A DNA stretch of 35,410 bases. Origin: a virus. The notes beneath the pieces were generated by a model. That model was not told the origin of the DNA. It made no database searches and saw only the letters and a program-made list of their open reading frames with translations. Positions 6,516 through 14,465 of the stretch are shown piece after piece. The stretch is from IMG/VR virus record IMGVR_UViG_3300010354_000265, positions 1-35,410 of that record; one strand, written 5' to 3'. The stretch's first letter is position 1. Every line of letters begins with the position of its first letter. Made by a program: the position numbers and the translations under genes.

Positions 6516-6832
6516 TAGAATCTTACTCCATGCTTCTTTGGTCTATGTGAATTTCTTTCCATTTTTTCTTTAATAGCATAATCAAGAGATTTCTTTACGT
6601 ACCCTGCTTCTGCAATACCAGCATAAAGATCTAAAGTACGAATAATAATATCTGCAAACTCATCTGATATCTGATCTGGATCCATATCTTTACGAAGTGC
6701 CTCCATGGCCTCAGATACCTCTGAAACAATCATCATCATCTGTTTTGCTATAAAAATGGGATCTACGGTTCTATCCCAAAATCCTTTGTCTACTGCATTT
6801 TTATGTATTTCTTCTGCTAGGTCATCAAACAT
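6515..6832 (-). CDS. MazG-like nucleotide pyrophosphohydrolase
   Basis: The 105-residue protein has the all-alpha NTP pyrophosphatase pattern: a helix with E38 and E41 (IVSEVSEAMEALRK) and a second helix with E58 and D61 (DEFADIIIRTLDLY), the acidic residues that bind magnesium. MazG-type enzymes hydrolyse nucleoside triphosphates to monophosphates and pyrophosphate; phage versions are thought to adjust nucleotide pools or the alarmone level of the host. The gene overlaps the end of dnaE by eight bases and shares TAATG with recA, so the three form one translational unit. Confidence 0.82.
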   Translation of the reverse strand: MFDDLAEEIHKNAVDKGFWDRTVDPIFIAKQMMMIVSEVSEAMEALRKDMDPDQISDEFADIIIRTLDLYAGIAEAGYVKKSLDYAIKEKMERNSHRPKKHGVRF

Positions 6833-9800
6833 TTATATCCTCCAATATAACAGTTCCGTCTTTTGTTTTTCCAAGTGTAAATTTATAGGCATTGCCCTCT
6901 TCTATTTTCATATATGCTTTTGCAAATGCAGTAGGAAATACTGTAATAGAATGTAAATCTCTAGATGAATCCGCTACAGTAAGCGATGCCATTTTCTTTC
7001 CAGCCTTTGTTACTCTTGGTTTAAATGATACCACAAACATCTCATCATCTTTATATGGAAGCATCTTATAGTTTAAAAATTTTACTAAAGCACTTTCTGA
7101 TCCTTTTATTGAGTCTACAGGAACAGCAGACAGAATCCTGTTGTCATTAGCAAGAACTATATATGATACACCTGCTTCAATGGTTGTCTGCTCCTCGTCA
7201 AAAATGCCAACGCTTCCAGTTTTATCTAATATCTCAACTCTTGACCAGCCCTTAGCCCTTTTAATATTTTTAACCATGCCCATTAAAATAAAAGAACCCT
7301 TTTCTTCATAATCCTCTGCAGGAGTTATAAAAGCATGATAATGAGATGGAACGGTCAAATTAAATTCTGGAAGATTTAAATACTCATATAAATTATTTTT
7401 AATTTCTTCATCGTTGCGTGGATTGTCTGCAAATGTTGCTGCACCAATTATACGAAGTGCCTGTAATGCACGACTATTTACTCCGTTACCTTTTGTAAAT
7501 GTAAACTGTTCAAGTTCTGCATAAGACTTAAAAGGTCGTGCCGATATATATCGTTCTGCAATCTTATCAGAGATAAACTTGATTGCCGAGAGTCCAAACC
7601 GAATACCCTTACCCTCAATTTTAAAATCAATATCCGAATCGTTAATATGAGGTAGTTTAATGCTAATACCCATTCTTTTCGCTTCAATAAGATATTCAGT
7701 TCGTGCATCTTTATCCTTTTCATTTTTTAATAGTGAGTACATAAATTCAAGTGGGTAATGATATTTTAGCCACGCAGTCCAATAAGATAATGTTGAATAT
7801 GCTACTGCGTGGGACTTATTAAAAGAATATCCTGCGTGGGCTTCGAAATCATGCCATAGGTCACGAGCAGAGTTAGGAGAAATATAAGCAGAAGCGCCAT
7901 CAATAAACTTGTCTTTGAACACATCAAATTCTTTAGCATCTTTTTTCTTTCCAATGATCTTTCTAACTTTATCTGCTTCCGACATGGACATACCGCCAAG
8001 CGATACGCATGCTTGCATAACCTGTTCCTGGTAAAGAATACAGCCATAAGTCTCCTCTGTAAATGCTTTTAATATTTGATGCCCATAGTCTATATTTTGT
8101 CTACCATGTTTTCTATCAATATAATCTTTTCCAATTGTATTCATTGCTCCTGGTCTAACAAGAGCATTTGAAGCAGCAAGTTCTGCTAAATTCTTTACAC
8201 CCATCTTAATTAATAAGTTAGTATACGGAGTTGCTTCACATTGAAAAACACCCTTTGTATATCCTTCAGATAACATCTGGTATACATTTTTGTCATCCAT
8301 GTCTATAGACAATAGGTCAATCTTCTTGCCCTCTCTAGATTCTATAATATCTAAAGTATCTTTTAATACTGATAGTGTCTTTAATCCTAGAGCATCAATT
8401 TTAATTAAACCAATTTTTTCTGCTTCTTCCATGTCGACTGCAACAACAGGAATTCTTTCATCGCTTCCTGGAGAATTTCTTGTTTCCATTGGAGCATACT
8501 TAAAGATAGGCTCTTTACTTGTTACAACACCAGCAGCATGAATACCAGTTCCACGAATTCTGCCACGAATCATTTCTCCATAAATTTCTACTTCTGGATA
8601 TTTTTCTCTAAACCATTCTGTTGTTTTTGATGTACAAAAATCATCCCATCCATCTACAAGTTTTAATACCTTGTTAACATCTGGTAATGGTATATTTAAT
8701 ACTCGAGAAATATCTCTTACAACACCCTTATCTTTAAATGATAAAAATGTTGCAATAGAAGCAACATGCCTATACTGTCTAACTAAATAATCTTTTACCT
8801 CTTCACGACGTGAATCTTGAATATCTGTATCAATATCTGGAAAGTCATTGCGTTCTGGATTAATAAAACGGAAAAAGAGTAGACCGTGCTTAATTGGATC
8901 AATGTCGGTAATTCCAAGTGTGTAGCAAAGAAGTGAGCCAGCAGACGATCCACGACCAGGACCAACCATGATGCCTTCCTTTTTAGCCCAAGCAATCATG
9001 CTTCTAACTACAAGAAAGTATGGTGCAAACTTTTTATCTTTAATTATAGATAATTCTTCTTGAATTCTTTCTATATATCTTTCATCACCATCTAGACCCT
9101 TTTCTTTTAGTCCAGCAATTGCTAAATCTTCTAATTCTTTGTCTGGGTTTTTATATTGTACTGGTAGTAAATTTAATCCATCACGAATATCGTAGTCTTC
9201 TACCTTATTTGCAAGGTCAATGGTGTTTTGATAAATATCTTCTCTATCAATACCCTGCTTCTGCATGGCAGACTTGATTTCTTCATACGACAAAAGATGT
9301 ATTTCAAACTTATTAAACGACATTTGTCTATCGGCTCCATATAAATAATCTAGTCTAGACATCATGTCTTTATACTTTTTAGATTTTTCATAAGTCGCAT
9401 CTTTTTGTGTTTTATTGCTATAGGTATTTAAAATTAATTTAAATTCTTGAATCTCTTTTTGAGATGGATCTACATGGTGGCAGTCTGGTGTTGCAATTGC
9501 CTTAATCTTATATTGATCTGCCAATTCTAATAAAACTTTATTTATTTCTGGAGAGTTATGTGGCATAACTTCTATGTAGTAATCATCTTTAAAAACTTTC
9601 TTAAACCATTCAATATGCTTTTTTGCTATTGCCAGTTCTCCAAGTTCAATTGACTTAGCAATAATTCCACTTGGGCATGCAGAAGAAACAATGATTCCTT
9701 CAGAATACTTCTCTAAAACTTCAAAATCAATTCTTGGTTTTTTATAATAGCCTTCAGTCCAAGCAATTTCATTTAACTTATTTAGATTTTCTAAACCTTT

Positions 9801-10100
9801 TTGATTCTTGGCAAGAAGGATAATGTGGTTATAAACCATATCTAATGGCTCTTTGCGATCTTCTTTGTCTCTACGATCAAATCGATCATCGCACATATAT
9901 CCTTCTATGCCAAGTATAGGCTTAACACCTTTTTCTTTAGCAGCACGATACATCTCTCTATGGCCAGAAAGGGAGCCATGGTCTGTAATCGCTATTGCTG
10001 GCATACCCAAACTCACTGCACGATCTACATACTCTTGTGGAGTAGCGATTCCGTCAAACAGCGAGTAATGGGTATGAACGTGTAAGCCTACGTATTGCAT
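6825..10100 (-). CDS. dnaE: DNA polymerase III alpha subunit (DnaE type)
   Basis: The 1091-residue replicative polymerase begins with a PHP domain (HVHTHYSLFDG at 7-17, TDHG at 39-42, later SACPSG and TPDCHH), with the metal-binding residues apparently intact, so it may proofread by itself. The C-family palm follows: GPGRGSSAGS, the catalytic aspartates in PDIDTD near residue 421, and the third aspartate in IDALGLKTL near 567. An OB-type domain (ILMGMVKNIKRAKGWSRVEI) lies near 937-962. The length is close to bacterial DnaE. ATG 10100 is chosen over TTG 10103; neither has a Shine-Dalgarno, and the SSB stop lies three bases upstream, so coupling is likely. No intein or frameshift is seen. Confidence 0.95.
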   Translation of the reverse strand: MQYVGLHVHTHYSLFDGIATPQEYVDRAVSLGMPAIAITDHGSLSGHREMYRAAKEKGVKPILGIEGYMCDDRFDRRDKEDRKEPLDMVYNHIILLAKNQKGLENLNKLNEIAWTEGYYKKPRIDFEVLEKYSEGIIVSSACPSGIIAKSIELGELAIAKKHIEWFKKVFKDDYYIEVMPHNSPEINKVLLELADQYKIKAIATPDCHHVDPSQKEIQEFKLILNTYSNKTQKDATYEKSKKYKDMMSRLDYLYGADRQMSFNKFEIHLLSYEEIKSAMQKQGIDREDIYQNTIDLANKVEDYDIRDGLNLLPVQYKNPDKELEDLAIAGLKEKGLDGDERYIERIQEELSIIKDKKFAPYFLVVRSMIAWAKKEGIMVGPGRGSSAGSLLCYTLGITDIDPIKHGLLFFRFINPERNDFPDIDTDIQDSRREEVKDYLVRQYRHVASIATFLSFKDKGVVRDISRVLNIPLPDVNKVLKLVDGWDDFCTSKTTEWFREKYPEVEIYGEMIRGRIRGTGIHAAGVVTSKEPIFKYAPMETRNSPGSDERIPVVAVDMEEAEKIGLIKIDALGLKTLSVLKDTLDIIESREGKKIDLLSIDMDDKNVYQMLSEGYTKGVFQCEATPYTNLLIKMGVKNLAELAASNALVRPGAMNTIGKDYIDRKHGRQNIDYGHQILKAFTEETYGCILYQEQVMQACVSLGGMSMSEADKVRKIIGKKKDAKEFDVFKDKFIDGASAYISPNSARDLWHDFEAHAGYSFNKSHAVAYSTLSYWTAWLKYHYPLEFMYSLLKNEKDKDARTEYLIEAKRMGISIKLPHINDSDIDFKIEGKGIRFGLSAIKFISDKIAERYISARPFKSYAELEQFTFTKGNGVNSRALQALRIIGAATFADNPRNDEEIKNNLYEYLNLPEFNLTVPSHYHAFITPAEDYEEKGSFILMGMVKNIKRAKGWSRVEILDKTGSVGIFDEEQTTIEAGVSYIVLANDNRILSAVPVDSIKGSESALVKFLNYKMLPYKDDEMFVVSFKPRVTKAGKKMASLTVADSSRDLHSITVFPTAFAKAYMKIEEGNAYKFTLGKTKDGTVILEDINV

Positions 10101-10103
10101 CAA

Positions 10104-10757
10104 TTACCAGTCAATGTTTGTTGAGGTAACTGATGGAGTGTCAAACCCAAAGTAAAATGCTTCTTGCTCTGGATAAGGAACTTCACGAACAACCTTTTCT
10201 AGGTTGAAGTACTCTTTACCTTCCCACTTAAATGGCTCAGAGTCTGGTTTTGTTGGAAGGAGTGTGTAATTGGTTTCAGTTCCCTGTCCATTACGCTTTA
10301 ACTTCCACTCTAGATTTGAGATGCTTCCTGTTTCAAGTGCATACTCACGAATAGTGTTGAATGCTGATTGCTTGCTAATGCCTTGTGACCAAACAGCAAT
10401 ATATGGATCTTCTAACCCATCATCTGCAAGAACGTTGCAGTAAAAACGAAGACGTGCTCTCCAACCGCTTTTTGGCTCTTTACGTGCCATTTCGCAACCG
10501 AAGCAACGACCCTCTGTTTCCTGAGTACATGCTGCTTTACGCTTATAGTCCTTTGGATTTGTATGTTCTGCTACAACAACAGATAGACCACGAGATTCAT
10601 CATAGTTTGCTGAATCTGGATCCAATTCTTCCACAAATCGAATCTTTGCGGATTGTCCGTCAGCCAACTTCAACCAACGAACCTTTTGTGCGTTTCCATC
10701 ATATTTTGGTTTTTCGAGCAGGGCGTTTATATCTTTTAGTCCCTTAATTACGCTCAT
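10104..10757 (-). CDS. Single-stranded DNA-binding protein, gp32-like
   Basis: The 217-residue protein resembles T4 gp32-type SSBs: a short N-terminal arm, an OB-like core (KVRWLKLADGQSAKIRFVEEL) and an embedded zinc site made by H65 with C77, C85 and C88 (CTQETEGRCFGC). It would cover exposed single strands and organise the replisome. Unlike gp32 or bacterial SSB there is no strongly acidic C-terminal tail; it ends with aromatic and Thr/Ser-rich residues. It has a strong Shine-Dalgarno (AAGGAG) and its own promoter, and is followed at once by dnaE, consistent with a need for much more SSB than polymerase. Confidence 0.82.
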   Translation of the reverse strand: MSVIKGLKDINALLEKPKYDGNAQKVRWLKLADGQSAKIRFVEELDPDSANYDESRGLSVVVAEHTNPKDYKRKAACTQETEGRCFGCEMARKEPKSGWRARLRFYCNVLADDGLEDPYIAVWSQGISKQSAFNTIREYALETGSISNLEWKLKRNGQGTETNYTLLPTKPDSEPFKWEGKEYFNLEKVVREVPYPEQEAFYFGFDTPSVTSTNIDW

Positions 10758-10780
10758 AGTTTTTCTCCTTTGTGTATTGT

Positions 10781-11725
10781 CTAGTTTAGCATAGATAGTA
10801 TTGATTTGTCAAACTGATACTCTAAATTTTTAATTGCATCATCTGTCATATCGCCTATATCCTTATACTGATTATCTAATTGTATTACGCTAACACGTGA
10901 GCCTAATCTTTCTAAGATTCTCTCTTTCATGTTACCGCCTGCTTCATCGTTATCAGCAATAATAATTATATTATTAAAATACTTTTGAAGCAATTCTACT
11001 TGTGCATTTGATACATTAGCACCTAATGTTGCAACTGCTGGAAATCCAACCTGATCTAATCTTATAGCATCAAATGAAGATTCTACAACATAAACCCTGT
11101 CTGCAGTTTTAACTCTATTTAAATTAAACAATGTCTTTGATTTAGGTAATCCTGGAGTATTCTTAAACTCTTTACCTTCTATAGATCTTCCAACAAATCC
11201 TATAGGCATACCATCTGGACTGTGTACTGGAACAGTAACCATATCCTGTTTTTCTGAATACCCCAATGAAAATTTTACCCATGAAGACTCTACTATTTTT
11301 CTAGATAAGAAATATTGTCTTGCTCTTTCTACGCTCATTAGTGTGCCATGCAACCTTGCAAGAAGAGATTCATCAAATTGGATAAAGTCTGGTTTTACAA
11401 ATAGAGCCTGGTTAACTTCTTTTTCTAAGTTTGTCTCTGTCTGCTTACTTTTAATAAACCTAATTGCTTCGAAGTAAGTCCTGCTTGAGGTATGCATAAC
11501 TAGTTCTGTTAAATCAGCAACGTGTTGGCAAGAGAAACAAAAAAACTTACCTGTACGCTTATCAACTTCTCCAGCAGGGGTTCTTGAGTTTGAGTGAAAT
11601 GGACAAAAAATAATATAATCAGAGTCTACCTCTGACTCTACAGTTATTCCTGAACCTGAGAGTACTCGCTTGATTTGCTCTTTTGTATATATATCGGTTT
11701 GGTTTCGTCTATTCCTAGTATCCAT
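10781..11725 (-). CDS. DNA primase (CHC2 zinc finger and Toprim)
   Basis: The 314-residue protein synthesises RNA primers. It has a CHC2 zinc-binding domain (C41, H44, C63, C66 in CPFH and FFCFSC) and a Toprim catalytic domain (E215 in VVESSFDAI; D258 and D260 in IADNDEAGG). It carries no helicase domain, so it works with the separate DnaB-like helicase encoded upstream, as in DnaG systems, but is about half the length of bacterial DnaG. The annotated ATG overlaps the upstream 108-residue gene by 82 bases, which is long; a weak GGAAG lies about 13 bases before it. The zinc domain begins at residue 41, so the true start could be slightly further in. Confidence 0.9.
   Translation of the reverse strand: MDTRNRRNQTDIYTKEQIKRVLSGSGITVESEVDSDYIIFCPFHSNSRTPAGEVDKRTGKFFCFSCQHVADLTELVMHTSSRTYFEAIRFIKSKQTETNLEKEVNQALFVKPDFIQFDESLLARLHGTLMSVERARQYFLSRKIVESSWVKFSLGYSEKQDMVTVPVHSPDGMPIGFVGRSIEGKEFKNTPGLPKSKTLFNLNRVKTADRVYVVESSFDAIRLDQVGFPAVATLGANVSNAQVELLQKYFNNIIIIADNDEAGGNMKERILERLGSRVSVIQLDNQYKDIGDMTDDAIKNLEYQFDKSILSMLN
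10783..10812 (-). promoter_or_regulatory. Promoter for the SSB-dnaE-mazG-recA genes
   Basis: TTGACA (10812-10807) and TAAACT (10788-10783) on the minus strand are 18 bases apart, with TGC just before the -10. It overlaps the 3' end of the primase gene. Transcription would start near 10776, about 19 bases before the SSB start and just ahead of its AAGGAG. It closely matches the promoter at 3000-3028. Confidence 0.65.
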
Positions 11726-11970
11726 TCGCTCTGTTTTCTTCCTGTGTATACTCCATGTACTGTTAATTCAAATTCAAAGTATTTCTTTTTCTCATTATAG
11801 TCTATAGTAAAGTCTGGCTCGATGTCAAATCTTGGAACATATCCAGATAATCGCATTTCAGATACGATAAGTCTGATATATTCACCCTTAAGCCTGCCAA
11901 TAGCAGATTCATCATGGATTACTCCATCTAAACCAAACTTCTTTATGGGCTTGTGGTGAAAATTTGCCAT
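11644..11970 (-). CDS. Hypothetical protein with leaderless-type start (108 aa)
   Basis: No family is recognised. The N-terminus is basic and histidine-containing (MANFHHKPIKKFGLDG), followed by a helix (IGRLKGEYIRLIVSEMRL) and an alternating pattern typical of beta strands (FDIEPDFTIDYNEKKKYFEFELTVHGVY). It lies between helicase and primase and overlaps the primase gene, which suggests a replication-accessory role. There is no Shine-Dalgarno before the ATG; instead a consensus -10 (TATAAT) ends seven bases upstream, so the mRNA is probably leaderless. The C-terminal 27 codons are shared in another frame with the primase start. Confidence 0.65.
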   Translation of the reverse strand: MANFHHKPIKKFGLDGVIHDESAIGRLKGEYIRLIVSEMRLSGYVPRFDIEPDFTIDYNEKKKYFEFELTVHGVYTGRKQSEWILGIDETKPIYIQKSKSSEYSQVQE

Positions 11971-11977
11971 ACTGTAT

Positions 11978-11983
11978 ATTATA
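11978..11983 (-). promoter_or_regulatory. -10 element giving a leaderless transcript
   Basis: A perfect TATAAT on the minus strand in the 23-base gap after the helicase stop, ending seven bases before ATG 11970. With the usual 6-8 base distance from -10 to start site, transcription would begin at the A of the ATG or within a base of it. No -35 hexamer is evident. Confidence 0.5.
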
Positions 11984-11993
11984 ATGAATTATA

Positions 11994-13211
11994 TTAATTT
12001 TCATAGTCCTTGTATCTATAGTATCCTTTGTCAAAATCAGCCTGTACTAAAAACTCTCCCATAAAACCGTTACGATTTTTACGAAATACGCATTCAATAA
12101 TATCACTATTTGGACCACGACCAAGAGCCAATACCCAGTCTGCATCATATGCAATCTGGCGAGACCAAGCAGTTTGACCAAGTGTTGGCACGGTATCTAA
12201 CTTAGTAACGTCATCTGGAGTAGCAGAAGAAATAGCAATAATTGGAACCTCTTCTGCAATAGCCATTAACTTTAATTCTCTTGAAAGATTCTTCATTCGT
12301 ACCGTCTCGTTATCTGACTTTTGATTAGGACTCATTAATTGCAGATAATCCACAATTACAAAGTCTGGCTTATACTGATCTATCTTTCCACGAAGAACTG
12401 ATGGTGTAATTTCTCCACCGTTATCATTAGAAATAATATGGAACTCAGGCTTGCCTGCTAGGTTTTTGGCATGCCATTGTTTTAACATGTCAATCTCAAC
12501 CTGTCCAGAACTTAACTTTCTATGAGACCACAGTCCCTCTCCCATAATGGCAAAGACACGATTTCTAACCTCTGTTTCAGACATTTCTAAGGAAATTACA
12601 AGAGGGCTTCTGCCTTGTTTCCAAGCCTGAACAGCAAAATATAAAGATAGCCAAGACTTTCCAATTCCAGGATATGCTAAGAATACTCCAAGTTGACCTG
12701 GCATAATTCCTGCAGGCAGATAGTTGTCAAACCCTGGGAGACCAGTCTTAATTCCTACAGCACCCAACTCTTGCTGTTTCTTTACATTTTCAAAATATCC
12801 AATTGCAGAATCTAAATCAGTTACATCAATGTCTCTAATTGCTGCAGTATTCTTTTTTAACTCTGATGTTTTTGTAATTAATGATTCTAGCGCCTCTACA
12901 CCCAAACCACTTTGTACCTCTGATGCAGTAGATCTTAAAATATCTTTTAGACTATCATTCAAGTATTCTGTTTGTAATTCATCAAGGTGGTGCTTTGTTG
13001 CGCCAACACCCTTGACTGGAACAAAGTCTCTAAACTTTTCTACAACTAAACTTTCTGGTGGAACAGAACCGTTTGCTTCTGAATATCTTCTAATAAATTG
13101 CCAAATATCATTATGAGTTCTTAGCAAGTTTTCTACATTTGCCTGTAATAATACATGTATTTGCTTATCATTAAGGACTGCGGAAATTAGTTTTGCCTCT
13201 GTATTATTCAC
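11994..13211 (-). CDS. dnaB: Replicative DNA helicase, DnaB-like
   Basis: The 405-residue protein has the RecA-fold motor of DnaB and T4 gp41 helicases: Walker A AYPGIGKS at residues 179-186, SLEMS at 208-212, Walker B VDYLQLM at 287-293, and ISSATPDD followed by a tract ending in AYDADWVLAL. The N-terminal 120 residues form the shorter helical domain and linker, reduced compared with bacterial DnaB. It unwinds the fork ahead of the DnaE polymerase and recruits the primase. It overlaps the upstream 102-residue gene by eight bases. As in other phages, the helicase, primase, SSB and polymerase genes stand together. Confidence 0.92.
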   Translation of the reverse strand: MNNTEAKLISAVLNDKQIHVLLQANVENLLRTHNDIWQFIRRYSEANGSVPPESLVVEKFRDFVPVKGVGATKHHLDELQTEYLNDSLKDILRSTASEVQSGLGVEALESLITKTSELKKNTAAIRDIDVTDLDSAIGYFENVKKQQELGAVGIKTGLPGFDNYLPAGIMPGQLGVFLAYPGIGKSWLSLYFAVQAWKQGRSPLVISLEMSETEVRNRVFAIMGEGLWSHRKLSSGQVEIDMLKQWHAKNLAGKPEFHIISNDNGGEITPSVLRGKIDQYKPDFVIVDYLQLMSPNQKSDNETVRMKNLSRELKLMAIAEEVPIIAISSATPDDVTKLDTVPTLGQTAWSRQIAYDADWVLALGRGPNSDIIECVFRKNRNGFMGEFLVQADFDKGYYRYKDYEN

Positions 13212-13512
13212 TTAACCACTTCCTCGCCATAGCCCTTCTCTGCTCTCTTTCTTTTTTATCTTGTATCAATTGTTCCTTTTTTTCAATTATATCATCAGCA
13301 TAATTTACAAAGTACTTCCAAGAAGGAGAAGACGCTACTTCAAAATAATATGCCAGTAAATCATAGCAAGCAGCAATACCATATGATTCTATGAGTGCAT
13401 CGGCAGCCCATTGCTCTACATTAAGATTGAGAGAAGGCTTCTGCTCATATCGCTGAGTATGTAACTTGCTATAACGACTAAGCAAAGCCATTCGGTCTTT
13501 GCGTTCTGCCAT
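13204..13512 (-). CDS. Hypothetical helical protein upstream of the helicase (102 aa)
   Basis: No family is recognised with certainty. The protein is helical, with a hydrophobic middle (WAADALIESYGIAACYDLLAYYFEV) and a highly charged C-terminal helix (IIEKKEQLIQDKKEREQRRAMARKW) that could form a coiled coil. It overlaps the helicase start by eight bases and shares TAATG with the gene upstream. A helicase loader or helicase-binding partner would suit this place, but this is inferred only from position. No nucleotide-binding motif is present, so it is not a DnaC-type loader. Confidence 0.7.
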   Translation of the reverse strand: MAERKDRMALLSRYSKLHTQRYEQKPSLNLNVEQWAADALIESYGIAACYDLLAYYFEVASSPSWKYFVNYADDIIEKKEQLIQDKKEREQRRAMARKWLSE

Positions 13513-13724
13513 TACTGTTCGTCTAACTCAGACTTTGCTTCTGCGATTTTTTCTGTTAATTTGTCTTCAACAAATTTATATACTCTTTCAAAAGCCTGAT
13601 CAATATTTTCTCCATCACGCTTTGAATCAATAATTCCAAGATCCAGCCTTAAAGACTGAAAATTACCAAGATTAAGTGTATATCCAAGTGTTACATTTAC
13701 TTTTGTAGAATCGTTTTCTGTCAT
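13512..13724 (-). CDS. Hypothetical protein (70 aa)
   Basis: The small protein begins with an alternating, strand-like segment (KVNVTLGYTLNLGNFQSLRLDLGII) and ends with an amphipathic acidic helix (DQAFERVYKFVEDKLTEKIAEAKSELDE). I recall similar short proteins with an LRLD...RDGE...ERVY pattern in actinobacteriophages, all without a known function. A strong Shine-Dalgarno (CGGAGGA) precedes ATG 13724. It is the first gene after two strong promoters, so it heads the replication operon. Confidence 0.72.
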   Translation of the reverse strand: MTENDSTKVNVTLGYTLNLGNFQSLRLDLGIIDSKRDGENIDQAFERVYKFVEDKLTEKIAEAKSELDEQ

Positions 13725-13742
13725 TGTTCCTCCGTTATATCT

Positions 13743-13771
13743 ATGGTATCAAACTCTTTGATACATGTCAA
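13743..13771 (-). promoter_or_regulatory. Promoter heading the replication operon
   Basis: TTGACA (13771-13766) and TACCAT (13748-13743) on the minus strand are 17 bases apart, with TGA before the -10. The start site would lie near 13736, just before the CGGAGGA of gene 13724. A 19-base palindrome fills the spacer. Confidence 0.6.
13746..13764. promoter_or_regulatory. Palindromic operator candidate
   Basis: GTATCAAA and TTTGATAC form a perfect 8-bp inverted repeat with a 3-base centre. It occupies almost the whole spacer between the -35 and -10 hexamers and overlaps the -10. A dimeric regulator bound here would block RNA polymerase. The MerR-like protein encoded directly upstream is an obvious candidate, without proof. 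Confidence 0.55.
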
Positions 13772-13785
13772 GCCACTAAATTTAA

Positions 13786-14328
13786 TTATATACTTTCTGA
13801 CCAAACTGGTATAAATCTTCCATCTTCCGTTCTCGTATAAGTAATTATACCACCGCCCATTCTTCGTGTCAACTCTGCTTTACTAGGCGTAATATCATTT
13901 GTAACTAATTTATCTTTTCTAGGTCTACCTATATGGTATGTAGCAAGAATATCTCTAATTTCAAAAATTTGAGATTCTGAGTAATATGATCTCACCTGCC
14001 ACCCTCGTGCACCACCCTTTTGTGATCCAGTTGGAAATGGAATAATCCCACGCTTCATTAAAGATGGCATATATTTTTTATGCCTATTAACAAGATCTGC
14101 TGTTTCTCCAACTGTATATGCTCTTTCACGATGTTTTTTAAAATCACTTATCAAACAACTTTCCAGTCTATCTTGTGTTATATTATAAATAGACATAATC
14201 CCATTAGATCTATTTATATGGTGCACCCTAACTAAATCTTTATTTAAAAACCAAACTTTTTTATTTCCAGGTATTACAGGGGCGCTATTGTACTCTTCGC
14301 TAGAGACTTTTCCTTTTCTAGTAGCCAT
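13786..14328 (-). CDS. MerR-like DNA-binding protein
   Basis: The 180-residue protein contains a winged-helix segment of MerR or excisionase type at about residues 71-97 (YTVGETADLVNRHKKYMPSL, then MKRGIIPFP), followed by a likely recognition wing (GWQVRSYYSESQIFEIRDIL) and a basic RPRKDK patch. The N-terminal 60 residues form a small beta-rich domain. It would bind DNA as a regulator or an architectural factor. A strong Shine-Dalgarno (GGAGGGG) precedes ATG 14328. It lies between the tail genes and the replication operon and its 3' end carries a promoter for that operon, which suggests a control role there. Confidence 0.72.
   Translation of the reverse strand: MATRKGKVSSEEYNSAPVIPGNKKVWFLNKDLVRVHHINRSNGIMSIYNITQDRLESCLISDFKKHRERAYTVGETADLVNRHKKYMPSLMKRGIIPFPTGSQKGGARGWQVRSYYSESQIFEIRDILATYHIGRPRKDKLVTNDITPSKAELTRRMGGGIITYTRTEDGRFIPVWSESI
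13844..13872 (-). promoter_or_regulatory. Perfect consensus promoter inside the MerR-like gene
   Basis: TTGACA (13872-13867), a 17-base spacer and TATAAT (13849-13844) match the sigma70 consensus at every position, and TGG precedes the -10. It lies in the last 30 codons of the MerR-like gene and reads towards the replication genes, with a start site near 13837. The leader to ATG 13724 would be about 113 bases and would contain the downstream promoter and operator. Confidence 0.65.
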
Positions 14329-14465
14329 TGCCCCTCCAAGGATTGACTAGGTGGATGAAAAAATCTTCGTGATCCACAATACAAACAGTATACCTCAAGA
14401 TGGTCTATCTTGCTGTATTGCCTATCTACAAACATTCTTTTTTTGCATTTTTGACATACAATCAT
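14274..14465 (-). CDS. Small zinc-ribbon protein (63 aa)
   Basis: The protein starts CQKCKKRMF and has a second knuckle CLYC, so C4/C7 and C27/C30 form a zinc ribbon. A histidine, proline and serine-containing stretch and an acidic/basic helix follow. Its ATG shares one base with the stop of the preceding tail gene (TAATG), and its last 18 codons overlap the start of the MerR-like gene in another frame. Function is unknown; nucleic acid binding or a partner role for the MerR-like protein is possible. Confidence 0.65.
   Translation of the reverse strand: MIVCQKCKKRMFVDRQYSKIDHLEVYCLYCGSRRFFHPPSQSLEGQWLLEKEKSLAKSTIAPL

Noticed and set aside
10385-10747. A plus-strand frame of 120 codons antisense to the SSB gene
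   Set aside because: It is the shadow of the SSB gene; its composition is irregular and no start signal is seen.
11799-11828. TTGACA-18-TAGACT on the minus strand within the 108-residue gene, upstream of the primase
   Set aside because: It might serve the primase, but the -10 matches only in part and there is no other support; not strong enough to list as a feature.
12724-13116. A plus-strand frame of 130 codons antisense to the helicase
   Set aside because: It lies wholly within the helicase gene, which has intact motor motifs; no Shine-Dalgarno or promoter supports it and the protein looks like no family.
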